NCBI RefSeq assembly: GCF_019977275.1
Contig: NZ_AP024650.1
Location: forward strand, 992,001-1,056,000
Source: Arthrobacter sp. StoSoilB19
GTDB taxonomy: Bacteria; Actinomycetota; Actinomycetes; Actinomycetales; Micrococcaceae
Length of the DNA stretch: 64,000 nucleotides
Reading direction: 5' to 3'
Shown: positions 56,944 through 64,000 of the stretch, one piece after another
Layout: every line of letters starts with the position of its first letter
Numbering within the stretch: position 1 is the first letter of the stretch
Made by a program: the position numbers and the translations under genes
Notes under the pieces: generated by a model
What the model was told of the DNA's origin: nothing
Databases searched by the model: none
The model's input: the letters and a program-made list of their open reading frames with translations, nothing else

Positions 56944-58796
56944 ACGCCCGCAGGCGCATGCGCCACCCACTGCGCTTGACGCTGGCAGTCCTTCTCGGCA
57001 CTGCCCTTGTCCTTGCGAATGTCTCCTTCCTTGCCACATCGTGGAACCCGCAGGCCACCGCGGCCACCACCGTGAGCCTGGGGTTCGCCGGTGACACCGG
57101 CGGCAACACGAACACCGGCAAGGTGATCGATGCGGCACGCAACGCCGGGACCTCCGCCATGTTCAACCTCGGCGACCTGTCCTACTCCCAGATCACCCCG
57201 GAGTCTGCCTGGTGTTCATTCGTCAAGCAGCATGCCGGGACCATGCCCTATGAGTTCATCACCGGGAACCACGAGGACGACGGGCCCGACGGCGTCTGGT
57301 CCAACTTCGCCTCGTGCCTGCCGGACAAGCTCGGCGCGGTGGGGAATTACGCCCAGCAGTTCTACACGGACTATCCGGCAACCAGCCCCCTGGTCCGGCT
57401 GATCATGGTGTCCCCGAAGCTGACGTACAGCGGAAGCGGCCTTGACTGGTCCTACAAGTCCGGGACGCAGGGCTACAAATTCGTGACGTCGGCCATCGAC
57501 TCGGCCCGTGCTGCCGGGATCCCCTTCATCATCGTTGGCATGCACATGTACTGCCTGTCGATGGTGAACTACCCCTGTGCCGCCAGTCCTGACCTGATGA
57601 ACATGCTGGTGTCCAAGAAGGTGGATCTGTACCTGCAGGCCCACGACCATGCCTACGCTCGCAGCTACCCGCTGGCGCTCAAGGGCAGCTGCACGTCCAT
57701 CCCCGTCACCAGCTTCAATCCCGACTGTGTGGCCGACACCGATCCGACGGGGCAGTTCGCCGCCGGTACCGGGACCATCCTGGCCACAGTTGGTTCGGGC
57801 GGCAGGTCGCTCAACAGTGAGAGCAACACGACGACGGCTCCGTACTTCCAGCGATTCATGGGCAGCAACAACAATCCAACGTATGGCTTCCTGAAGGTGT
57901 CGGTGACCAGCACCACCCTGAGCGGGTCATTCGTCGGCGCCTCGGGCGGGACGTTCACCGACAATTTCTCGGTCACCCGGCCTGCCCCTTCACCAAGCCC
58001 GACGCCGACCGCTACGGCGACAGCGACTGCGACTGCCACGCCAACGCCTACCCCGACTCCAACTCCAACGCCAACACCGACTCCAACGCCGACGCCCACG
58101 ACGACGACGCCCCCGGCGACAGCCGTCTCGGTCCGGTCGACGGCCACGGGATCGGGTGAACTGACGGCGGCCGGGTCCTATACGCCCTCCCTGCCGGCAG
58201 GCTGGCAGCCTGGCGACACGGTATTCCTGTACTCGCAGGTAACCGTGTCCGGGTCCGCGAACACCACCGCTCCGGCGGGGTGGACGCGGGCAGTGGGCGA
58301 TTTCACCAGCGCCAGCTCCGCCTCGGCGCACCAGGCAGTCTGGTACCGGGTGATGCAGGCCGGTGACACCGCCCCGAGCGTGCCTGAGCCGGCCTCCCGG
58401 TATGCCTGGTCCACTGTTGCCGTCCAGGGCGCAAACACCACAACGCCGCTGGACGTCACGCCCACCACGGACACCAACAGCGGGGTGGCCTACCCGGATG
58501 TCCGGGCGCCGTCCATCACGCCGGTAACACCGGGGTCGCTGTTGTTGACCGCCCACGGCGTCAGGAACGGCACCAACTCGGCCACCACGTCCTTCACGCC
58601 ACCGGCAGGGACCACCGAGCTGGGTGATGCCACCTCCAATATCGCGGCCAAGTCGAACGCGGCCATTGAGGTCAACGCCCTTCCGCTGACCGATACGTCC
58701 GCCACCGGCACGAAGGCCGCCACGGCATCCTCAAGCCTGGGCACGCTCATCAACCAGTGCGGCTCGGCCATCGTGGTGCGGCCGGCGGGTCCGTGA
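56940..58796 (+). CDS. Secreted metallophosphoesterase with Thr-Pro linker
   Basis: 618 residues. A signal peptide (LTLAVLLGTALVLANVSFLA) precedes a calcineurin-like phosphoesterase domain with GDTGG, GDLSY, GNHED, GMHMY and HDHAY, the complete set of metal and phosphate ligands. A simple Thr-Pro/Thr-Ala repeat linker (about 350-382) leads to a C-terminal beta domain with WQPGDTVFLYSQVTVSG. It probably cleaves phosphate esters outside the cell. GTG 56940 overlaps the previous stop by 4 bp, and GGAG precedes it. The C-terminal domain is common in secreted actinobacterial proteins, perhaps for cell-wall or sugar binding. Confidence 0.82.
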   Translation: MNARRRMRHPLRLTLAVLLGTALVLANVSFLATSWNPQATAATTVSLGFAGDTGGNTNTGKVIDAARNAGTSAMFNLGDLSYSQITPESAWCSFVKQHAGTMPYEFITGNHEDDGPDGVWSNFASCLPDKLGAVGNYAQQFYTDYPATSPLVRLIMVSPKLTYSGSGLDWSYKSGTQGYKFVTSAIDSARAAGIPFIIVGMHMYCLSMVNYPCAASPDLMNMLVSKKVDLYLQAHDHAYARSYPLALKGSCTSIPVTSFNPDCVADTDPTGQFAAGTGTILATVGSGGRSLNSESNTTTAPYFQRFMGSNNNPTYGFLKVSVTSTTLSGSFVGASGGTFTDNFSVTRPAPSPSPTPTATATATATATPTPTPTPTPTPTPTPTPTPTTTTPPATAVSVRSTATGSGELTAAGSYTPSLPAGWQPGDTVFLYSQVTVSGSANTTAPAGWTRAVGDFTSASSASAHQAVWYRVMQAGDTAPSVPEPASRYAWSTVAVQGANTTTPLDVTPTTDTNSGVAYPDVRAPSITPVTPGSLLLTAHGVRNGTNSATTSFTPPAGTTELGDATSNIAAKSNAAIEVNALPLTDTSATGTKAATASSSLGTLINQCGSAIVVRPAGP

Positions 58797-58825
58797 GCGG
58801 GAGCCAATGATGATGCAGCGGAAGC

Positions 58826-59581
58826 CTACGTAGCCGTCTCCGGAGGGCTTTCGACGGCGGCACCCGGCCCGGGTGCCGCCGTCGCCGTGTCTGCGCCGTA
58901 CTTGTGCACGCCTGTCCGGCCCAGCAGGGCGACGCCGAGGGTGAGGAGTGCGGTCAGCAGGACCCCGAGCCCCAGGTGGAGCTGCACGAACCCGGCGCCC
59001 ACCGCTGCGCCGGCCATGATGAGCCCGATCGCCGCGAGCCGCCGTCCCCAGAACGGGTGCGTGCCGGCGCCAAAGCGGGAGTCGGCCGCCAGGCCCGTGA
59101 TGGTGGAAGTGACCACCACGGTGGGGACATCCTTGACATTGAGGTGCCGCGCGGTGGCGGCCTGCACACCCATGGTCACCGCCAGGGTGCCGGTGATGGC
59201 AACGGTCAGGGCTTCATTGTGCCTGGGGTGCACGCCGCTGAGGAGGAGGGTGGCCACAACAGCCATCACAGCGCTGACGCCCACCAGCAGCCCGGTGGTG
59301 CGGCGGTTCCACCCTGACGTGGTGGGCCGCAGCGCCCGGCCGGAGATGACGGCGCCGGTCATGAATCCCGTGAGCGCCACGATGGGGCCAAGGATCGGGA
59401 GGTTGTCCCCGCCCAGCAGCGCCATGCCCAGGATCACCACGTTGCCGGTCATGTTCGCCGTGAACACCCGGTCCAGGCCCAGATAACCGACGGCGTCGAG
59501 CACCCCGGTGGAAAACGTGAGGACCAGCATGAGCAGCAGGTGCAGCCTGGCCGGATGGGCGGGGAGGAAGCGGGCGGGCAT
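58826..59581 (-). CDS. DUF1275 (YoaK-like) membrane protein
   Basis: 251 residues with six membrane helices. FSTGVLDAVGYLGLDRVFTANMTGNVV near the N terminus is the DUF1275 hallmark. GTLAVTMGVQAATARHLNVKDVPTVVVT near 120-147 is also typical. Function unknown. The tail DTATAAPGPGAAVESPPET is encoded by the 58852-58884 inverted repeat. ATG 59581 has AAAGG 8 bp upstream, and ATG 59587 is an alternative. Confidence 0.8.
   Translation of the reverse strand: MPARFLPAHPARLHLLLMLVLTFSTGVLDAVGYLGLDRVFTANMTGNVVILGMALLGGDNLPILGPIVALTGFMTGAVISGRALRPTTSGWNRRTTGLLVGVSAVMAVVATLLLSGVHPRHNEALTVAITGTLAVTMGVQAATARHLNVKDVPTVVVTSTITGLAADSRFGAGTHPFWGRRLAAIGLIMAGAAVGAGFVQLHLGLGVLLTALLTLGVALLGRTGVHKYGADTATAAPGPGAAVESPPETAT
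58852..58884. terminator. Hairpin inside the end of the DUF1275 gene
   Basis: CGACGGCGGCACCC (58852-58865) pairs with GGGTGCCGCCGTCG (58871-58884), almost the same as 55575-55607. It may end the metallophosphoesterase transcript while also encoding the C-terminal residues of the opposing gene. Confidence 0.65.
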
Positions 59582-59648
59582 GCGCATACCTTTCGGCAGT
59601 CCTGGTGGCGGGACGCGGATTGTGCCCAGCAGGGGCGACTGTTCCAGT

Positions 59649-60548
59649 ATGCGCCGGGGCCTTGCCGGCCGGGGAAACGCGGGAAGAGGGAGCAGCCGCA
59701 GCTTCACGTCCTTGCCCGAAACAATGCCCGCGCCAGGCACGCGCTGGACGGCCGCCGTCGTCCTTTCCGCGTTGTTGGCGCTCTTCACACCAGGCCTGCC
59801 GGCGGTTGCGGTCGACGGCAGCACGGTCGCCGTCAATGCAGCCGATGTGCTGGAGACCCTCCCGGTCAAGGGGCGGGCGCCGAAGACGGGGTACGAGCGG
59901 TCGCTGTTCGGGCCAACGTGGGCGGACGTGGACCAGAACGGCTGCGACACCCGCAACGACATCCTGCGGCGGGACCTTACCGAGGTCACCTACACCGGCA
60001 GCGTCACCTGCACGGTCAAGACCGGAGTGCTGGCGGACCCGTACACCGGAACGGTCATCAACTTCGTCCGCGGCACCACCACCAGCAGCGCCGTGCAGAT
60101 CGACCACGTGGTGGCGCTCAGCGATGCCTGGCAGAAGGGCGCGCAGCAGCTGACCACCAAGCAGCGGACGGCGTTCGCGAATGATCCGCTGAACCTGCAG
60201 GGAACGGACGGACCCACCAACCAGCAAAAGGGCGACGGCGACGCGGCCACCTGGTTGCCGCCGGCCAAGGCCTTCCGATGTGAGTATGTGGCCCGGCAGG
60301 TGTCGGTGAAGGCGCGGTACAGCCTGTGGGTGACGCAGGCGGAGCGCGATGCGATCGCCGGCATCCTGGCAAGCTGCCCCGGGCAGCCGGCACCGGCGAC
60401 TGTGGCGCCCGCCGCCGCTACGGCTGTTGTGTACTACGCGAACTGCGCCGAGGCGGTGGCTGCCGGAGCCGCGCCGCTGTATGCCGGCACTGCCGGCCAC
60501 CGGGCCGGGCTGGACGGCGACGGCGACGGGGTGGCCTGCGAAGGGTAG
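59649..60548 (+). CDS. Secreted DUF1524 (HNH-like) nuclease-type protein with Excalibur domain
   Basis: About 299 residues. A signal peptide (WTAAVVLSALLALFTPGLPAVA) leads directly to a DUF1524 domain: GRAPKTGYERSLFGPTWADVD, DQNGCDTRNDILRRDL, VQIDHVVALSDAW, NDPLNLQGTDGPTNQQKGDG. A short Pro/Ala linker and an Excalibur motif (DGDGDGVACEG) follow. It is a shorter paralogue of the 21098 gene, lacking the three membrane helices. The HNH-like residues are conserved, so a secreted nuclease is likely. ATG 59649 or 59724 is the start, and neither has a good ribosome binding site. Confidence 0.8.
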   Translation: MRRGLAGRGNAGRGSSRSFTSLPETMPAPGTRWTAAVVLSALLALFTPGLPAVAVDGSTVAVNAADVLETLPVKGRAPKTGYERSLFGPTWADVDQNGCDTRNDILRRDLTEVTYTGSVTCTVKTGVLADPYTGTVINFVRGTTTSSAVQIDHVVALSDAWQKGAQQLTTKQRTAFANDPLNLQGTDGPTNQQKGDGDAATWLPPAKAFRCEYVARQVSVKARYSLWVTQAERDAIAGILASCPGQPAPATVAPAAATAVVYYANCAEAVAAGAAPLYAGTAGHRAGLDGDGDGVACEG

Positions 60549-60557
60549 CCGCGGGAC

Positions 60558-61040
60558 TTAGCGCCCGGGGAAGGGAGCGGGCCCCGTTTCCGGTGGCCTG
60601 CCGTTTTGCATACCGGCCCCCGCAATGAGCGCGCCGGCAACCAGGAGGACCAGCGGCGTCTGGAAGACAGAGCCCAGGATGGACAGCCCTGAATCCGCGA
60701 TGGGCCTGGACGCCGCGACGAGGCATGCCACGTCCATCGCCAGGGCCACCACATAGCCGGCGACGAAACAGACCACCGCCGCGCGAGGCCTGTAGTTCCT
60801 GGTGGCGGCCCGCACCGCGGCGTCGTAGACCCGGTACTTGAGTCCGATGAAAAGGGGAGTGAACGTCAGGATGTACAGGACATCCACTTCTTCCGGAAAT
60901 TTGAAGAGAGGAACGTTTGCGTTGCCGTGGTAGACGCCGTCGGAGAAGAACCACAGGGCGCCCACGTGGATCAAAATCAGCAGGACCGAGACCAGTCCGT
61001 ACCGCAGCCACGCCCCGCGCCTGGTCATTCCCATCGCCAT
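60558..61040 (-). CDS. Hypothetical membrane protein, four helices
   Basis: 160 residues. Four hydrophobic helices (YGLVSVLLILIHVGALWFFS, VLYILTFTPLFIGLKY, AAVVCFVAGYVVALAMDVACL and SVFQTPLVLLVAGALIAGA) are joined by short loops. No family is recognised. Starts at 61040, 61034 or 61028 are closely spaced ATG codons. It converges with the secreted DUF1524 gene and diverges from the small gene at 61127. Confidence 0.55.
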   Translation of the reverse strand: MAMGMTRRGAWLRYGLVSVLLILIHVGALWFFSDGVYHGNANVPLFKFPEEVDVLYILTFTPLFIGLKYRVYDAAVRAATRNYRPRAAVVCFVAGYVVALAMDVACLVAASRPIADSGLSILGSVFQTPLVLLVAGALIAGAGMQNGRPPETGPAPFPGR

Positions 61041-61126
61041 GGACCAGTATGGCATCGGCCGTAAAGGGATTTTCAAGGAATCTGCGGCAAACTTGAGACT
61101 GCTCCCACGAACGAAAGCAGACCCAA

Positions 61127-61393
61127 TTGATTACCCTCCAGCAGGATGCCGACGGCTTCATCCGGATGAACCGGCACTACCCGGCCAGCGTCCGGATCCG
61201 GATCGCTTTCAAAGACGGCACTACGGGTGAGTTCTCCGGCCGGACCCTGAACAACGCCTACGACGCCGCGCTCGCGGAATTCCGCGCCAAAAACGGGCTG
61301 GATGCGCGCGGCTACTCCCGGACCACCGCGGGCCGGACCAACTCCGGCAACAGCGTCGACTACGTTCCCGTCCACCCCGGCATGGGGGAGTAG
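61127..61393 (+). CDS. Small hypothetical protein
   Basis: 88 residues from TTG 61127 (GAAAG upstream). The sequence LQQDADGFIRMNRHYPASVR, IRIAFKDGTTGEFSGRTLNN, AYDAALAEFRAKNGLDARGY is a compact alpha/beta domain with no recognised family. It ends 9 bp before the diacylglycerol-kinase-like gene, so they may be co-transcribed. The unusual start codon lowers confidence in the first residues. Confidence 0.45.
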   Translation: MITLQQDADGFIRMNRHYPASVRIRIAFKDGTTGEFSGRTLNNAYDAALAEFRAKNGLDARGYSRTTAGRTNSGNSVDYVPVHPGMGE

Positions 61394-61402
61394 CGGGACG
61401 CC

Positions 61403-62299
61403 ATGGCCGATGACGGAGCACCCGCGGCCCTCTTTGACCGCGCCGTTGTGATCTTCAATCCGGGCAGGGCCGGGATGGACGCGCGGATCGAGGCGTTGCA
61501 TCTGGACCTGGCGGCAGACCTGCCGGGCCTGCCGGTTGAGCTGCTGCCCACGGAGTATGCGGGGCACGCCCGCGTGCTTGCGCGGACCGAGGCTGGGCGG
61601 GGTGCACCACTCATCGTGTCCGTCAGCGGCGACGGCGGGTACAACGAGGTGGTCAACGGCGTGATGGACGTTCCCGGCAGCAAAGCGGTGTGCACCGTGA
61701 TTCCTGCAGGCAACGCCAACGACCACTACCGGAGCCTGCCCGCCCGGACCCTCAGCCAGGCAATCCGGGAGAAAGCGGTCCGGCCCATCGACCTGCTGCG
61801 CGTCACGTTCCGCAGCGGCGGCCGGGAGGAGGTCCTGTACGCGCATTCCTACGTGGGTTTCGGGCTGACGCCCTTGATGGCCATCGGCATCGAAAAGGGC
61901 GGCAAAGGAAAAGTCCTGGAACTGGTGTCCGTTGCCCGCACGCTCCGGAACCTGAGGCCGTTCGAGCTGGTGCGGGACGACGGGGCGACGGCAAAGTTCG
62001 ACAGCCTGATCCTGGCCAACATCTCCCGCATGGCGAAGTACGGAACGGTCAGTGAGTCGCACTATCCGGACGACGGACGGTTCGAGGTAGTGACCCTGCC
62101 CCACGCCGGGCTGATGAAGATGGCGCTGATGACGCTCCGCGCCGTGACGCTGGGACTGGGGGAGCAGCCCAGCGTCACCAGCTATGCCTTTTCCACGCGG
62201 AATGCTGTGCCGTGCCAGATCGACGGCGAGGTGGTCCATATCCAGGCAGGTACGCATGTCCTGGTGGAAAGCGCCAAGGGTGCCCTGGCCACTCTGTGA
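61403..62299 (+). CDS. Diacylglycerol-kinase-catalytic-domain protein (YegS/DagK-like)
   Basis: 298 residues. FNPGRAGMDARIEALHLDL opens the domain, followed by SVSGDGGYNEVVNGVMD (the G-G-D-G catalytic loop is here G-D-G-G) and VIPAGNANDHYRSL near 100-113. The second beta domain contains YVGFGLTPLMAIGIEKGG and the DGEVVHI-type tail. It phosphorylates lipids such as diacylglycerol, ceramide or related alcohols. The substrate cannot be specified. It is probably co-transcribed with the small gene upstream. Confidence 0.85.
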   Translation: MADDGAPAALFDRAVVIFNPGRAGMDARIEALHLDLAADLPGLPVELLPTEYAGHARVLARTEAGRGAPLIVSVSGDGGYNEVVNGVMDVPGSKAVCTVIPAGNANDHYRSLPARTLSQAIREKAVRPIDLLRVTFRSGGREEVLYAHSYVGFGLTPLMAIGIEKGGKGKVLELVSVARTLRNLRPFELVRDDGATAKFDSLILANISRMAKYGTVSESHYPDDGRFEVVTLPHAGLMKMALMTLRAVTLGLGEQPSVTSYAFSTRNAVPCQIDGEVVHIQAGTHVLVESAKGALATL

Positions 62300-62343
62300 C
62301 CGTTCGCCGCAGGACTGCGCCCGTGCGTACAGGCCGGAAGTGG

Positions 62344-62610
62344 TTACGGCTGCACGGAGTCGAAGAACGTGTAACCGGTGTCCGGCTGTCCGTTCGCTGC
62401 CTCATGTGATTTCATCCGGATGAAGTCCATGTCCTGCTGGGACAGCGTGGTCTCGCCGTGGACGTCGTCGTTGGCCGCTTCGCCATTGGCCGCACTGATT
62501 TCCGCGGAGAGCGTCCGCGGAAGGATCATGCACCCCGGGTTTTCCATCAGCCACTGCGTTACAGCGGAGGGAAGCTGGTTCCATTGGTCGCGGATGCGCA
62601 GATCTGTCAT
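62344..62610 (-). CDS. Small hypothetical protein
   Basis: 88 residues, MTDLRIRDQWNQLPSAVTQW, LMENPGCMILPRTLSAEISA, ANGEAANDDVHGETTLSQQD and MDFIRMKSHEAANGQ, then TGYTFFDSVQP. The first half looks helical, the second polar. No family is recognised. The start at 62610 is preceded by an AAAGGCACACC segment. Confidence 0.5.
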   Translation of the reverse strand: MTDLRIRDQWNQLPSAVTQWLMENPGCMILPRTLSAEISAANGEAANDDVHGETTLSQQDMDFIRMKSHEAANGQPDTGYTFFDSVQP

Positions 62611-62768
62611 GGTGTGCCTTTCGTGGCAGTTGCCGGATGCGAGTCGAAGAGAGTGTCGGCTGCTGCCCGGCGGAGGGACCCAAAGGGACGTACTGTCGGA
62701 GACAGGATGTCCAGTCACGGGTGTCCCGGGTACGTTGAGTGTACGCCCAATAGCGGGCTCCAACGTGC

Positions 62769-62796
62769 GGGAAGCCCTGGCATTTTCTGGCTTCCC
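62769..62796 (-). terminator. Terminator hairpin of the PEP-utilising gene
   Basis: GGGAAGCC (62769-62776) and GGCTTCCC (62789-62796) form an 8-bp stem with a T-rich loop, 25 bp after the stop of the minus-strand gene. Confidence 0.6.
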
Positions 62797-62820
62797 CCAG
62801 GGCTGCCATCCGGCGTCCGT

Positions 62821-64000
62821 TCAGGGGCGTTCCATGGTGACCGTACCGGCGTCGCCATCCACGGCGATCCGCTGCCCGCTGCTGAGCCGCTGCGTCGCCA
62901 CCCCGGTGCCCAGGACCGCCGGGATGCCATACTCGCGGGCCACGATGGAGCTGTGGCTCAGCGGGCCGCCCACGTCGGTCACCACGGCGGATGCCATGGC
63001 GAACAGCGGAGTCCACGCGGGAGTAGTAATGCGGGCCACCAGCACCTCGCCGGGCCGCATCTGGCCGAAATCCCCGGGTCCGCGCAGGACGCGCGCCGGT
63101 GCGGTGACCTTGCCGGAACTGGCGCCGGCGCCTTTGATCACGTCGCCGGCCTGGTGCTGGGAGCCTGCCGGCATCCACGACCCGAAAGACCGTTCCATCC
63201 ACTTGCTCTCGGGAAGCATCTGCGGTGCATTCGCCTTCGCCTGGCCCCGCCACAGCATCCGGCGCTCCTCGACGGCGGCGGCCCGGACGGGACGGGCAGC
63301 TCCGGCAATCACCACGGCGGCCGGAGCCCCGGGCTCGGCGAGACCGAATTCGACGGCGCTCCGCAGCTCCTGGTGCCGGAGCCAGAACACGTCATCCGGC
63401 GCCGCGACCACGTGGGAGTCCACCAGGCGCCGGCCGAGTTCCAGCAGCATGCGCCGCATCAGCGGCCAGGCCAGCCCGACGTCGGCCAGCGCGTCTTCGC
63501 GTGAGGGTGCCGTTTCCTGGGCCCACTTCAGCAGCCGGTGGAACAGGGCCCGGCGCCGCGGCCCCAGCCGGGCGGCCATCTCCCGGGTCAGTTCCTCCCG
63601 GCGTTCGGTGAGCTGCCGCTGCCGCTCGTGCGGGTCCGTGCCCTGCCCGCGCAGGTAGAACTTCACCGTCTCCAGCTGGGCGGACGGGTCGTCGGCCGGC
63701 ACCGGGGTGGCGAAGTCCAGGTTGTAGACGGCATGCCCGTACAGGTCCAGGTGTTCCTTGAAGGCAAGCCGCCATTCCTGCCACAGGACGTCGTCCACCC
63801 CTTCCGGTGCGGCACCGGTGCGCTGGCACCCGGCGAGCTCCGCCGTCGGCCGCTCCAGCAAAGCCGCTGCCAGCGCCGGATCGCTGCGCGCCCAGCCCGC
63901 CAGATCGTAGAGGGACTTTTCCGCCCGGATGGGTTCGCTGTCGAAGCCCAGCAGGAACGCCGGGGCCGGGGGATCGCCGTGGCGCCGGACGGCCCTGCCA
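62821..64000 (-). CDS. PEP-utilising enzyme (PEP synthase / rifampin phosphotransferase-like), 3' part
   Basis: The frame is open from the right edge, about 392 residues visible. Upstream residues GDPPAPAFLLGFDSEPIRAEKS continue beyond the TTG at 63861, so the start lies outside. The mobile phosphohistidine domain is clear: GDVIKGAGASSGKVTAPARV, VLVARITTPAWTPLFAMAS and the His of VGGPLSHSSIVAREYGIPAV. The preceding helical region resembles rifampin phosphotransferases and related PEP-dependent kinases more than PEP synthase. No C-terminal TIM barrel follows. The substrate cannot be assigned. Confidence 0.8.
   Translation of the reverse strand, partial: GRAVRRHGDPPAPAFLLGFDSEPIRAEKSLYDLAGWARSDPALAAALLERPTAELAGCQRTGAAPEGVDDVLWQEWRLAFKEHLDLYGHAVYNLDFATPVPADDPSAQLETVKFYLRGQGTDPHERQRQLTERREELTREMAARLGPRRRALFHRLLKWAQETAPSREDALADVGLAWPLMRRMLLELGRRLVDSHVVAAPDDVFWLRHQELRSAVEFGLAEPGAPAAVVIAGAARPVRAAAVEERRMLWRGQAKANAPQMLPESKWMERSFGSWMPAGSQHQAGDVIKGAGASSGKVTAPARVLRGPGDFGQMRPGEVLVARITTPAWTPLFAMASAVVTDVGGPLSHSSIVAREYGIPAVLGTGVATQRLSSGQRIAVDGDAGTVTMERP

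Noticed and set aside
57990..58125. Microsatellite or phase-variable tract in the metallophosphoesterase
   Set aside because: The Thr-Pro/Thr-Ala codons vary (ACG, ACC, ACT, CCA, CCG, CCC), so the DNA is not a simple repeat. It is a normal linker, with little slippage expected.

Overview
This is a 64 kb chromosomal window from a high-GC actinobacterium, almost certainly Arthrobacter or a close relative (Pseudarthrobacter, Paenarthrobacter) in the Micrococcaceae. The 16S rRNA text, the actinobacterial-type 23S rRNA, the GC-rich codon use, GTG/TTG starts and many leaderless promoters all agree. There are about 56 protein genes, two of them cut by the window edges, plus one complete rrn operon (16S-23S-5S, with no tRNA in the spacer). 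I saw no CRISPR array, prophage, integrase or insertion sequence. The only gene remnant is a truncated DUF222/HNH gene. All names are by reading, not by database search.

Layout. 0-5.6 kb holds small housekeeping and accessory genes (SRPBCC, DUF1801, GerW-like, VOC, cupin), a MarR repressor with its MFS exporter, a DUF3592 membrane protein and a SOUL heme-binding protein. 5.8-20.4 kb is a carbohydrate utilisation locus: GH42 beta-galactosidase, two LplB/YtcP-type ABC permeases, a Tat-type solute-binding lipoprotein, a YesL-like protein, a GH3 glycosidase, a Gfo/Idh/MocA oxidoreductase, a PmoA-like (DUF6807) protein, a cupin and a LacI regulator. GAAACT/AGTTTC repeats precede the separate transcription units and probably mark the LacI regulon. 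An alpha/beta hydrolase and WYL regulator pair interrupts it. 21-23.3 kb holds a membrane-anchored DUF1524-Excalibur nuclease-like protein and a PASTA-Excalibur lipoprotein. 23.4-29.4 kb is the rrn operon, with two promoter candidates, boxA elements, 16S and 23S processing stems and a terminator.

29.7-38.7 kb is a 5-oxoproline (pyroglutamate) locus: pxpA, fused pxpBC, a biotin carboxylase fused to a biotin carrier domain, a toroid-fold protein, a GntR regulator, the DUF969/DUF979 membrane pair and DUF2891. The same TTGTTGAACAA palindrome stands before both operons. 38.8-49.9 kb carries small hypotheticals, the DUF222 remnant, a slipin, ppsR-ppsA, a LuxR regulator, a CPBP protease, a DinB-like protein, a 2TM ion channel and a GNAT enzyme. 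49.9-64 kb carries an FAD dehydrogenase with an overlapping SRPBCC gene, an OFA-type MFS transporter with a 48-residue partner, DUF2177 and DUF1295 membrane proteins, a secreted propeller-like protein coupled to a secreted metallophosphoesterase, DUF1275, a second DUF1524-Excalibur protein, a diacylglycerol-kinase-like enzyme and the 3' part of a PEP-utilising enzyme.

Cross-cutting signals: several genes start on the first base of a predicted leaderless transcript (TANNNT, six bases, ATG). A GTACGACGGCGG element recurs between genes, often as one arm of a hairpin. The two DUF1524-Excalibur genes keep long identical DNA runs although they are 38 kb apart.
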